A stretch of 46,004 bases of DNA from JANNHP01 sp031404455. Its GTDB lineage: Bacteria; Planctomycetota; JAJSAM01; JAJVHW01. The position numbers and the translations under genes were made by a program. The notes under the pieces are model-generated. The model was given only the letters and a program-made list of their open reading frames with translations. It did not search any database and was not told where the DNA came from. The stretch spans positions 1 through 46,004 of the forward strand of contig JANNHP010000170.1 of assembly GCA_031404455.1 (NCBI GenBank), in the 5' to 3' direction. Positions 1 through 7,773 of the stretch are shown here, piece by piece (position 1 is the stretch's first letter; every line of letters starts with the position of its first letter).

Positions 1-1
1 C

Positions 2-1012
2 GACGCCGGCGTCGTCACCGTCCGCGCGCGCCGCGACGGCGTGCTGGTGCCGATGGAGTCGCTGCCCGCGGACATCGGGCCTCGCATCGTCGGACGGCTG
101 AAGGCACTCGCCGACCTCCTCGCCTACCGCACCGACGTGCCGCAGGAGGGCCGCATCGCCGCGGACCGTTCGGGAGTCGGCGTCGAGGTCCGCGTCGCCA
201 CGTACCCGACTCTCTTCGGCGAGCGTGTGGCTCTGCGCTTCGACGCGCCCGAGACGTCCGCGATGCGTCTCGAATCGCTCGGACTCCCGGCCACGGCGCT
301 CGCCGGTCTGCGCGCCGCGATCGAGCGGCCCGACGGCGTCGTCCTCCTCACCGGCCCCTCGGGCAGCGGGAAGACGACGACGCTCTACGCGTGCCTGCGT
401 CACGTGGCCGAGCGACTGCCGCGGCGCAGCATCGTCACCGTCGAGGATCCGGTCGAGCGCCGCATCCCGGGCGTCACGCAGACGCAGGTCGCGCCCGCGG
501 CCGGACTCGACTTCGCCCGCGCGCTGCGATCGCTCCTTCGCCAGGACCCGGAGGTCATCCTCGTCGGCGAGATCCGCGACCGCGAGACGGCGGGCATCGC
601 GCTCGAGGCCGGACTCACCGGGCATCTCGTCGCGTCGACGATCCACGCCGGCACGGCGCCGCAGGTGTTCGCGCGACTCTGCGACATGGGCGTCGAGGCG
701 TTCGTCGCGACGACGGCCGTCCGCGGCGTCCTCGCGCAACGGTTGCTCAGGCGCCGGTGCGACGCGTGCGCGGGATCGCCCGCGTGTCCGAAGTGCGACG
801 GCTCGGGCTACCGCGGGCGCGTGCTCCTCGCCGAGTGGCTGGAGGTCACACCCGCGGTGCGCGCCGCGATCCACGCCCGCGCCGACGGCGACGCGCTCGC
901 CGCCGCCGCGAGGGACGGAGGCTTCCGCACGCTCCGCGACGAGGCCGCCGCGATGGTGGACGCCGGAGTGACGACGCGAGAAGAGGTGGACCGTGTCCTC
1001 GGCCCCGCATGA
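2..1012 (+). CDS. gspE: Type II secretion/type IV pilus assembly ATPase (GspE/PilB family), 5' truncated
   Basis: Cytoplasmic hexameric ATPase that would power pseudopilus assembly. The frame is open to the window edge, so the N-terminal part lies outside; the GTG at 41 is only an internal codon. The Walker A motif GPSGSGKTTT lies near base 353, the Walker B/Asp-box region RQDPEVILVGEIRD near base 540, and the His-box segment GHLVASTIHAG near base 620. A C-terminal zinc-binding motif CDAC followed by CPKC, typical of GspE/PilB, lies near bases 760-800. The next gene starts inside this one (20-base overlap), so the two are translationally coupled. The family is clear. Whether the machine is a T2SS or a pilus cannot be decided because secretin and major pilin genes are outside the window. 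Confidence 0.93.
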   Translation, partial: DAGVVTVRARRDGVLVPMESLPADIGPRIVGRLKALADLLAYRTDVPQEGRIAADRSGVGVEVRVATYPTLFGERVALRFDAPETSAMRLESLGLPATALAGLRAAIERPDGVVLLTGPSGSGKTTTLYACLRHVAERLPRRSIVTVEDPVERRIPGVTQTQVAPAAGLDFARALRSLLRQDPEVILVGEIRDRETAGIALEAGLTGHLVASTIHAGTAPQVFARLCDMGVEAFVATTAVRGVLAQRLLRRRCDACAGSPACPKCDGSGYRGRVLLAEWLEVTPAVRAAIHARADGDALAAAARDGGFRTLRDEAAAMVDAGVTTREEVDRVLGPA

Positions 1013-2066
1013 GACGAAGGAGGGCGCGGACCTCGCGCTCTTCCACCGCACGCTCGCGGAGATGTGCCGCTCGGAGCTTCCGCTCCCGCGCGCGCTCCGC
1101 GTCGTCGAGGCGGACCTCGAGAGCTCCCCGCTCCGCGATGCCGTCCGCGCGATGGCCGACGACGTCGAATCGGGCACGCCCGTCGCCGAGGCGTACGCGG
1201 CGCAGGCCAAGCGGTTCCCGCCGCTCTACCGCGCGCTCGTCGAAGCGGGCGCAGCGGCCGGCGACCTTCCCGGTGTGCTCGAGGAGATCGCCGATCACGC
1301 GGCAGAGCGCGGCGAGATCGCGGCGCGGCTTCGCCGGGCGCTCGCGTATCCGATGATGGCCGCCGGCTTCCTCGTCGTCGTCGGCACGGCTCTCCTCGTG
1401 TTCGTGGCGCCGCTCTTCGTCGAGATCTCCGCGAGCATCGCGACGGCGAACCCGATCGCGAGCCCCGACGGGGCGCTCCACCTGAGGGCGCCGTGGCTCG
1501 CGCTCGAGGTCTGGATGGGGATCATCGCGGTCGCGGGGGGCGTCGCCGCAGTGTTCATGTGGCTGCGCAACCCGATGGACGGCGCCGCGTCGGGCGGTGC
1601 AGCGCGCTACCGCGTGCCCGTCCTCGGCCGCCTTCGCTACGACGCCGACGTCGCCGCGCTGGCGTCGACCCTCGCGCTCCTCGTCCGGCGCCGCGTGCCG
1701 CTCCCGCGCGCGCTCGACCTCGCCGCCGAAGTGACGGAGTCGGGACCGCTCCGCCGCGTGGCGCTCGCCGCCGCGGACGCGGCGCACGAGGGCCGCGGTC
1801 TCGCGGGATCGGCGCGCGAGGCCGGACTCTTCGCGCCGTCGCTGCTCTGGATCGTCGAGGCCGCCGAGAAGCGCGGCGACGCGGCCGGCGCTCTCGACGA
1901 CGTCGCCCGCATCTACCGCCAGCGTCTCGCCCGCGCGGTCGATCGCGCGTCGGTGGTCATCACGCCCGTCGCCGAACTCGTCGTCGGCATCGCCGTGCTG
2001 CTCCTCGCGTACTCCTTCCTCACGCCGCTCATGGACATGACCCGCAGGATCTTCACCCTCCAGTGA
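993..2066 (+). CDS. GspF/PilC-family inner-membrane platform protein, copy 1
   Basis: Inner-membrane platform protein of the secretion/pilus machine that contacts the ATPase. It has 357 residues with two T2SSF-type helical domains (about 15-140 and 205-330). Hydrophobic segments lie near residues 119-141, 172-190 and 325-347, the usual GspF topology. The GTG start at 993 overlaps the upstream ATPase gene by 20 bases; the stop overlaps the GTG of the next gene (GTGA). It lacks the N-terminal region of about 50 residues found in longer GspF proteins. The next gene is a second member of the same family, so the pair may form a heteromeric platform (inference). Confidence 0.88.
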   Translation: MSSAPHETKEGADLALFHRTLAEMCRSELPLPRALRVVEADLESSPLRDAVRAMADDVESGTPVAEAYAAQAKRFPPLYRALVEAGAAAGDLPGVLEEIADHAAERGEIAARLRRALAYPMMAAGFLVVVGTALLVFVAPLFVEISASIATANPIASPDGALHLRAPWLALEVWMGIIAVAGGVAAVFMWLRNPMDGAASGGAARYRVPVLGRLRYDADVAALASTLALLVRRRVPLPRALDLAAEVTESGPLRRVALAAADAAHEGRGLAGSAREAGLFAPSLLWIVEAAEKRGDAAGALDDVARIYRQRLARAVDRASVVITPVAELVVGIAVLLLAYSFLTPLMDMTRRIFTLQ

Positions 2067-3163
2067 TCGCAGAGGACCGCCCGCTCTTCGGGTTCATCCG
2101 CCCCGCTCCCCCGAGTCCGCGCAAGCGGGCCGAGGTGCGCTGCCGCCTGCTCGAGGTGATGGCCGCGTCGGTCGGACACGGCGTGCCGCTCGGGCCCGTG
2201 GTCGCAGCCGCGGCGGCGGAGAGCCGCGGCTTCGCGCGCCGCGCGCTCGGCGAACTCCGCGACCGTCTCGACGCCGACGCGCGGATCGGCGAGGCGCTGG
2301 AGTCGGCCAGGATGCTCGCGTTCCCGGCGCACACGATCGGCGCGGTCCGGGCGGCCGAGGGCACGCCCCGGCTCGCCGCGGTGCTCGCGGCGGCCGCGAG
2401 GGATGACGCCGAGGTCGAGAACCGGCGTGCGTCGGTCTGGGCGGCCGCGTTCTACCCGCTGCTCGTGGTGACGTTCGTCGGCGTCGTCGCGGGCGGGAGT
2501 CTCAGCCCGATGCGCGGACGGCTGGCGGAGGTCCTCGCGGCGATGGAGATGTCGCCCTCGCCCGAACTCCAGTTCGCCGCGCAGACGGGACGGATCGCGG
2601 GAATGGTCGCCGTCGTCGCCGCGCTCGCGGTCGTCGTCTCGTGGATCCTCGGACGGGCGCCCGCGCTCACGTCGCGGATCGCCCGCCCGCTGCGCTCGCT
2701 CGTGCAGTTGCTTCCGGTCGTCCGCGGGGCGGCGCGTCTCGGCGGCGGCGCGCGGATGCTGCGCGCGCTCGAGCCCTGCATCCGGGCCGGGATGCCGCTG
2801 CACGAGGCGCTCGGCCGCGCGGCGGAGGCCGCTTCGTGCCGCGCGGTCACTCGGTCCGCGCTCGCCGCTTCGGCCCGCGCGACCGAGGGTGCCCCGGTGG
2901 ACGACGTCGCGAACGCCCTTCACCTGCCCGCCGCGGTCCGCGCGAGGTTCGCGCTCGCCGCGACGCGCGCGCCCGACCGCTTCGCCGACGCGATCGGCGG
3001 TCTCGCCGACGACTGCGCGCGCCGCTACCGCGACGCGCTCGACACGCGCATGCGCTGGTTCCAGCCGCTGGCGACGCTCTTCGTCGGAGCACTCGTGCTG
3101 TCGCAACTCGCCGGCATCTTCGCGATGCTCGAGATCGTCCGCCGCGAGGCGATGCCGTGGTGA
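2063..3163 (+). CDS. GspF/PilC-like inner-membrane platform protein, copy 2
   Basis: A 366-residue protein related to GspF but clearly diverged from the preceding copy. It has two helical T2SSF-like domains. Hydrophobic segments lie near residues 125-147, 174-193 and 334-357. The GTG start at 2063 sits in a GTGA overlap with the previous stop codon, which fixes the start and implies coupled translation. The first domain retains the GVPL...AR...RA-type pattern of the family, but the second is rich in Ala and Arg and less conserved. Two consecutive platform-type genes are unusual, since one GspF per system is normal. It could be a platform partner or a degenerate duplicate. Confidence 0.78.
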   Translation: MIAEDRPLFGFIRPAPPSPRKRAEVRCRLLEVMAASVGHGVPLGPVVAAAAAESRGFARRALGELRDRLDADARIGEALESARMLAFPAHTIGAVRAAEGTPRLAAVLAAAARDDAEVENRRASVWAAAFYPLLVVTFVGVVAGGSLSPMRGRLAEVLAAMEMSPSPELQFAAQTGRIAGMVAVVAALAVVVSWILGRAPALTSRIARPLRSLVQLLPVVRGAARLGGGARMLRALEPCIRAGMPLHEALGRAAEAASCRAVTRSALAASARATEGAPVDDVANALHLPAAVRARFALAATRAPDRFADAIGGLADDCARRYRDALDTRMRWFQPLATLFVGALVLSQLAGIFAMLEIVRREAMPW

Positions 3164-3549
3164 CGCGCAGGGAGGCCGGCTTCTCGATGATGGAGGGCGC
3201 GATCGCGCTCGCGGTGCTGTCGGTGATCGCGACGGCGGTGCTGACCAGCGGTTCGTCGGAGTTCCGGTACCTCGCGCGTTCGCACGAGGAGACGGTCGCG
3301 TCGCGCGCCGCCGCGTCCGAGATCGAGCGCCTCTCCGCAACCGCGGCCGCTCCCGCGGAGGGCGAAGAGGCGTTCGCGCTCGGTGATGACGCCGCATCGC
3401 AGCTTCGTCTCGGCGCGGGCCGCCGGACCGTCACCAGCGTCGAGCCGGGCCTCTGGCGCATCGAAGTCGAGACCACGTGGGACGCGGCGGACGGCGGCAA
3501 GGGACGCGTGCGCCTCGCGACTCTCCTCGCCCGCGAGGTGCGCCGATGA
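3160..3549 (+). CDS. Minor pseudopilin with type IV prepilin N-terminus
   Basis: A 129-residue protein starting at GTG 3160, in a GTGA overlap with the previous stop. The N-terminus MTRREAGFSMMEGAIAL has a short basic leader, a Gly-Phe prepilin peptidase cleavage site and Glu at position 5 of the mature protein, followed by a hydrophobic helix to about residue 30. This is the class III signal of GspH/I/J-type pseudopilins. The soluble domain is short and I cannot assign it to H, I or J. Its place between the platform proteins and two more prepilin-like genes supports a minor pseudopilin role in the pseudopilus tip. Confidence 0.82.
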   Translation: MTRREAGFSMMEGAIALAVLSVIATAVLTSGSSEFRYLARSHEETVASRAAASEIERLSATAAAPAEGEEAFALGDDAASQLRLGAGRRTVTSVEPGLWRIEVETTWDAADGGKGRVRLATLLAREVRR

Positions 3550-3995
3550 GGCGCGAGCGAGGCTTCACGCTCCTGGAACTGTGCGGCTCGCTGGCACTCA
3601 TCGGCGCCGTCAGCCTGGTCGCGGGCGGCCTCGCGCACCACTCGCAGCGCACGGGCGAACTCGGCGCCGCGTACGCGAGCGACGTCGCGGAGACGCGGCG
3701 CGCTCTCGGTCTCGTCGAGCACGATCTGCGGTCCGCGCGGGAGGTGCGGACCGACCAAGGCGCGGTCGTCGTCTCCACGAACGAAGCAGGCGTGACGTGG
3801 CGTCTCGACGGCACGTCGCTGCTGCGCGGCGACGAGGTCGTCGCTCGCAACGTGGCCGCGTTCACGGCCGAGCGCCGCGACGGCGGGCTCGTCGAGGTCC
3901 GCCTGGAGCTCGGACGCCGTTCGCCTGACGCGCGGCGCACGGCGCGCGTCTCCACGGTCGTCCGTCTGCGCGCGGCGCAGGAGACCGCCAAGTGA
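3546..3995 (+). CDS. Minor pseudopilin (GspJ-like)
   Basis: A 149-residue protein. ATG 3546 overlaps the previous stop (ATGA). The leader MRRERG is followed by FTLLELCGSLALIGAVSLV: Gly-Phe cleavage site, Glu at +5 and hydrophobic helix, the canonical prepilin signature. The body resembles GspJ-like pseudopilins in having an early helix (AETRRALGLVEHDLRSA) followed by beta-rich sequence. Family membership is secure from the N-terminus; the J assignment is an inference from gene order and the helix pattern. The stop overlaps the GTG of the next gene. Confidence 0.82.
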   Translation: MRRERGFTLLELCGSLALIGAVSLVAGGLAHHSQRTGELGAAYASDVAETRRALGLVEHDLRSAREVRTDQGAVVVSTNEAGVTWRLDGTSLLRGDEVVARNVAAFTAERRDGGLVEVRLELGRRSPDARRTARVSTVVRLRAAQETAK

Positions 3996-4375
3996 CGCGC
4001 CGGTCCAAGAGGTCGGGCGCGGCGCTGATCATGGCGCTGGCGTTGCTCCTCGTCGTCGCGGCGGCGGGCGCGGCGCTCTGCCTGCGCGTGACGGAGACGG
4101 CGCGGTCGAACATCGGCGAGCGCGAGAGCCTCGCCGCGCGCTACGCCGCCGAAGCCGGGATCGAGCGGGCCCGCTGGTCGCTCGCTCGCGACGCCGCCTA
4201 CGCGGGCGAGCCGATGCGCTTCGGCGCATTCGACGTGACGATCTGCGTCACGACGGCCGGAGACGGACGGCGCGAAGTCCGCGCCGTCGCGTCGTCGTCG
4301 TCGTCGCACGCCGCCATCTCGGCGACGCTGCGACTCGGCGACGCGCTGCCCGTCGTGGACGCGTGGCGCGAGTAG
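3992..4375 (+). CDS. GspK/PilX-like minor pilin-type protein
   Basis: A 127-residue protein starting at GTG 3992, overlapping the previous stop by 4 bases. The N-terminus has the pattern R-S-G-A-A-L-I-M-A-L-A-L-L-L followed by a long hydrophobic helix, as in GspK and PilX, which lack the Glu at position 5 found in other pseudopilins. The segment RYAAEAGIERARWSLA is the conserved post-helix motif of this class. It is much shorter than a full GspK (about 300 residues), so it lacks the large alpha domain and is closer to PilX in size. It is the last gene of the operon; the stop is immediately followed by a large palindrome. Confidence 0.75.
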   Translation: MTRRSKRSGAALIMALALLLVVAAAGAALCLRVTETARSNIGERESLAARYAAEAGIERARWSLARDAAYAGEPMRFGAFDVTICVTTAGDGRREVRAVASSSSSHAAISATLRLGDALPVVDAWRE

Positions 4376-4449
4376 GGACGGTCCTGAACTTCTTAACTTT
4401 GTGACTTACGAGCCTGGCCAGGCTCGTAAGTAAAGGTCAGGACCGTCCC
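4375..4449 (+). repeat. REP-like nested palindrome between convergent genes; possible bidirectional terminator
   Basis: The outer arms are GGGACGGTCCTGA (4375-4387) and its exact reverse complement (4437-4449). Inside lies a perfect 26-base palindrome at 4405-4430 (starting CTTACGAGCC). The region between the arms is AT-richer than anything nearby. It sits between the 3' ends of two convergent genes and overlaps the last base of the upstream stop codon. The motif resembles the palindromic repeats that RAYT transposases scatter through genomes (inference; no RAYT gene is in the window). It could also end transcription from both sides. Confidence 0.75.
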
Positions 4450-4452
4450 CGA

Positions 4453-7400
4453 CTACCTCAGCACGGCGCCGGGCACGTCCGTCCCGGTCAGTTCCTTGTA
4501 CGACTGCTGGAGGAGACGCACCGGCCGCGCGGTGTTGTGGATGCCGCCGCTCCCGTCGAACGTCTCGCTGTACCAGTTGTAGACGGCGCGCTTCTGCGCG
4601 GCGGTGGCGCCGGTCATCCGGTGGTCGGTCGCGCCGCCGTAGTCGAAGTAGCCGGTCGCCGCGCTGAACGTGACGCGGACGTCGAGGAGGAGCGCGCCCT
4701 TCAGCGCGTCGAGGAGTCCCTGCATCTCAGTCTGGATGCCCTCGAGGATGCCGTCGCCGTCGTAGTCGGCGCGCGCCGTGCGGTCGAACGTGGTGAGTCC
4801 GGGGTGGCAGGCCGTGCACGTCGCCACATGCGGGTCGAAGACGTGCGACTCCACGTGGTTCGCCTTGTCGTAGTGGCACGCCACGCACGCGTCGGAGAAC
4901 GACGAGTGGGCGCTGTTCGAGTACGGACCGCTCCCCGGCGGCTCGGCTCCCGCCGTGCCCTTGTACATCTCGCTCTGAGGGTGGCGGATCATCTCGCCGC
5001 GCGCCTCGAAATCGCTGTAGACGACGGTCTGGCCGTTGTGGCAACGGCCGCAGAGATCCTTCTTCGGGAAGCGCAGCGGGTTCGCGCCCGTCGAGAAGGC
5101 GCCGCTCGAGTTCCTCCCGTGGCAGGCCGCGCACGTGATGCCCACGTCGCGCGCGATCGACTCCTTCACGATGCCGTCGATCTCGGCCTGCGTGAGCGTC
5201 TGGCCCTTCACCTGGATGGCGACGAAGCCCGCCGTCGTGTGGCACGCGGCGCAGCGCGCGCCGCCGCCCGGCGACCCGGCGTTCGCGGTGCCGTTCTGGA
5301 ACGACGACGGCGTGTCGGCGTGGAACGTGTCGTCGCCGTCGGCGCCCGTCGTGGCCCACTGCGTGATGATGTCCTTCACCGGATCGTTCGCGGTCGTCGG
5401 GTGACAGACGTTGCAGGAGTTCGTCACGCCGTAGAGCACGCTCGCGTTCGGCCAGACGGGCTCGAACGTGTGCGAGAAGAGGTCGCCCGCTTCGTGACCG
5501 GCCTTGTCCGCCGTCGCCTGCGATGCGGTCGCCATGCGCGGCATGTGGCAGGTGACGCAGCGGCCGACGCTCGTCCCCGTCGGGTCGTACTTCGCGTCGG
5601 TCACCGGCATGCCCGCCGTGTCCTTCATGTGGTCGACGACCGCGCGCACGACCGACACGGGAGCGGGCCCCGCCGAGATCGCCGCGACGTCGATCTTCGA
5701 CACTGCGAGGAAGTCGCCCGAGCCGGCGTGGCACGAGAGGCAGAGCGTGTTGTCGTTGGCGGCGGTCGGGACCGCCGGGTCGCCGGTGTTCGGCGCGATC
5801 ATGTAGGCCTGACGGCGCGAGTGCGGATCGTGGCAGTCGAAGCAGACGGGTGCGGTGCCCGCGGCGTTCGGCGCGTGACCGCTCATTGCGATCTCGCGCG
5901 CCTCGAGAGGCTGCGAGCGCCCGGCGAGGAACGTCGCGCCGGGGATGGCCGGGAAGGGGTTCGCCTTCCAGCCCCAGAAGTCGGCCGGGCTCGTCGTCCG
6001 CACGAGGAACTGCGCGGGGTCGTCGAACGCCTGCGAGATCCCGTGTGCCGCGGAGAAGCCGAACCCGGGCTTGAACGTGCTGCCGGGGATCGGGTCGATC
6101 GCGTCGCCGAGCTGATGGCACCGCCCGCAGACGTCGTTCGCCTTCTGCGCACCCGCCTTCGTGCCGTCCTTCAGCGAAGCCGGGTTCCTGATCTTCGACT
6201 TGTCCCCCTGCTTCGCGTGGTCCGCGCCGGGACCGTGGCACTGCTCGCAGCCGATGTTGAACTCCACGTACCCCGTGACGAACTCGCCCGTGCCCGCGTC
6301 GACCCCGACGGTCGCGCCCGTGTTGTGACAGCCCGAACAGCGCGCCTCGAACGAGAGGTCCTTCTGCACGTCGGTCGCGACGGCGTAGCGCGGCGCCTTC
6401 GCCGGCGTGTACCAGTCGAGCGGGTCGTGGGCGGCGTACGCGTCCGCCGCCTCGTTGAACTGCACGGGCGACGCGTAGAGCGACTTCCCGATCCGAACGA
6501 GGTAGCGCTGGCGCCAGATGCCGTTGCCGCCCATCACGCGCTCGACGTCGTAGGTGACGGCGCCGATCCGGATCTTGTAGGGGAACGCGTCGCCCGCGAC
6601 GAACGAGAGCTTCGGCGCGTTGACGCCGTAGGCCGCGAACGCGGGCACGGTCGCGAGATCGAGGCCGTCCTTGAAGTCGTCCGCCCCGTTGTCGTTCGCG
6701 TCGTTGACGAACGCGACGCCCAGGAGGCCCGCGCGGTCCCACGTCCTCGCGGCGAAGTTGTGGAGTGTCCCCGACCACGACGTGAAGAGGTCGCCGTGGC
6801 ACTTGCCGCAGGCGCTCGAACCGACGTAGCCCTCGCGCGCGGCGAGCTCGGGGTGTCCGAGGTCCACGAGTCCGGGCGGAAGTCCCGTCGCGGTGCCGAG
6901 GTTCTGCGTCGCGCCGGGCGCGGGGTGCACGAACGAGAACCGGAACGAGACGTCGCCCTTCTTCCCGGTGACCGTGTACGCGAGCTCATAGCGTCCCGAT
7001 CCGGAGACCGTCACGTTCGAGATCGACGACTTGGCGCCCGCTTGCTGCGGCGTGATCGTCACTGCGTTCTGCGCGGGATCGGTGAGACCGGTGATGCGGA
7101 CCTGCGTGCCGCCCGACGCGGCGCCGCGCGGCGACGCGGTGACGGAGACCGTCGTCCCGTCCTGCACGAAGAAAGCCCACGTCTCTGCGCCGGACTGCCG
7201 CCGCGCGATGCCGTGGAGGCCCTTCGCCAGACGGCCACCCGTGCTCAGCGTGTACGAGCCCGTCCCGCTCTTCGCCGAGACCTCGAGCACGAAGTCTCCC
7301 GAGTAGGGGAAGCGGAAGTTCCGGATCGTCGCGTCGCCGGTCTGAGCGGGCCCGACGCCGACCCGCGTTCCGCCGGGGCTGGTCAGACGCAGGAGCGGCT

Positions 7401-7638
7401 TCAGCGTCTTCGCGCCGCCGGGGGCGACCGAGGCGCTCAGCACCGAGCCTTCCTGCGCCACGAACGAGTACTGGTGGACCTCGCCGTCGAAGCCCGCGAA
7501 CGCAGCGGTCGCGCTGCCGCCGATGCGGATCGTCGCGGCGCCGTCGAACGTCGTCGTCTCCTCGGCCACGCCTCGGGCGGCGGCGAGACCCACAAGGACC
7601 CCGAGCGCAACGAGCACGGCGAAGCGGGTCACGGACAT
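4453..7638 (-). CDS. Secreted 13-heme cytochrome c with N-terminal PPC-like module
   Basis: A 1061-residue exported multiheme cytochrome, probably an extracytoplasmic electron carrier or conduit component. A signal peptide (residues 1-25, ending near AAARGVAEE) follows a GGAGGAG ribosome site. Residues about 30-240 form two PPC-like beta-sandwich repeats, each ending near a GTGSYTLSTG-type strand. Thirteen CXXCH motifs lie between about residues 276 and 944. The last 90 residues are heme-free and helical (pattern YNWYSETFDGSGGIHN), and resemble the caps of the 10-heme cytochrome at 31465-34459. The N-terminal module is shared with that protein and with the IPT/FG-GAP protein at 18073. It is probably monocistronic, with a CRP-type palindrome 80 bases upstream. 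No catalytic residues identify a substrate. Confidence 0.9.
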   Translation of the reverse strand: MSVTRFAVLVALGVLVGLAAARGVAEETTTFDGAATIRIGGSATAAFAGFDGEVHQYSFVAQEGSVLSASVAPGGAKTLKPLLRLTSPGGTRVGVGPAQTGDATIRNFRFPYSGDFVLEVSAKSGTGSYTLSTGGRLAKGLHGIARRQSGAETWAFFVQDGTTVSVTASPRGAASGGTQVRITGLTDPAQNAVTITPQQAGAKSSISNVTVSGSGRYELAYTVTGKKGDVSFRFSFVHPAPGATQNLGTATGLPPGLVDLGHPELAAREGYVGSSACGKCHGDLFTSWSGTLHNFAARTWDRAGLLGVAFVNDANDNGADDFKDGLDLATVPAFAAYGVNAPKLSFVAGDAFPYKIRIGAVTYDVERVMGGNGIWRQRYLVRIGKSLYASPVQFNEAADAYAAHDPLDWYTPAKAPRYAVATDVQKDLSFEARCSGCHNTGATVGVDAGTGEFVTGYVEFNIGCEQCHGPGADHAKQGDKSKIRNPASLKDGTKAGAQKANDVCGRCHQLGDAIDPIPGSTFKPGFGFSAAHGISQAFDDPAQFLVRTTSPADFWGWKANPFPAIPGATFLAGRSQPLEAREIAMSGHAPNAAGTAPVCFDCHDPHSRRQAYMIAPNTGDPAVPTAANDNTLCLSCHAGSGDFLAVSKIDVAAISAGPAPVSVVRAVVDHMKDTAGMPVTDAKYDPTGTSVGRCVTCHMPRMATASQATADKAGHEAGDLFSHTFEPVWPNASVLYGVTNSCNVCHPTTANDPVKDIITQWATTGADGDDTFHADTPSSFQNGTANAGSPGGGARCAACHTTAGFVAIQVKGQTLTQAEIDGIVKESIARDVGITCAACHGRNSSGAFSTGANPLRFPKKDLCGRCHNGQTVVYSDFEARGEMIRHPQSEMYKGTAGAEPPGSGPYSNSAHSSFSDACVACHYDKANHVESHVFDPHVATCTACHPGLTTFDRTARADYDGDGILEGIQTEMQGLLDALKGALLLDVRVTFSAATGYFDYGGATDHRMTGATAAQKRAVYNWYSETFDGSGGIHNTARPVRLLQQSYKELTGTDVPGAVLR

Positions 7639-7711
7639 GGGCTCTCCTCCGTCCGGCCGACTGGGACTCCGGCCGATGGGTAGTAGCTACCGGGTCGCCG
7701 CGCCCCCGTTC

Positions 7712-7725
7712 GTGACCGCAGTCAC
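7712..7725. promoter_or_regulatory. CRP/FNR-family-type operator upstream of 13-heme cytochrome
   Basis: GTGACCGCAGTCAC, a GTGA-N6-TCAC palindrome centred 80 bases before the start codon at 7638. The same motif recurs before other cytochrome genes in this window, one at the identical distance (40678-40691). Assignment to a CRP/FNR-superfamily regulator rests on the half-site and spacing. Confidence 0.6.
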
Positions 7726-7773
7726 GCGCGCGCGAGCCTATCGCGCGGCGGAGCGTCGAAGTCGGTTGGGCGG

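Noticed and set aside
4537..7683. 1048-residue open frame on the plus strand opposite the 13-heme cytochrome gene
   Set aside because: Antisense shadow: Arg/Val/Ala-rich low-complexity composition without domains, as expected from third-position GC bias, while the minus strand has 13 CXXCH motifs and a signal peptide.
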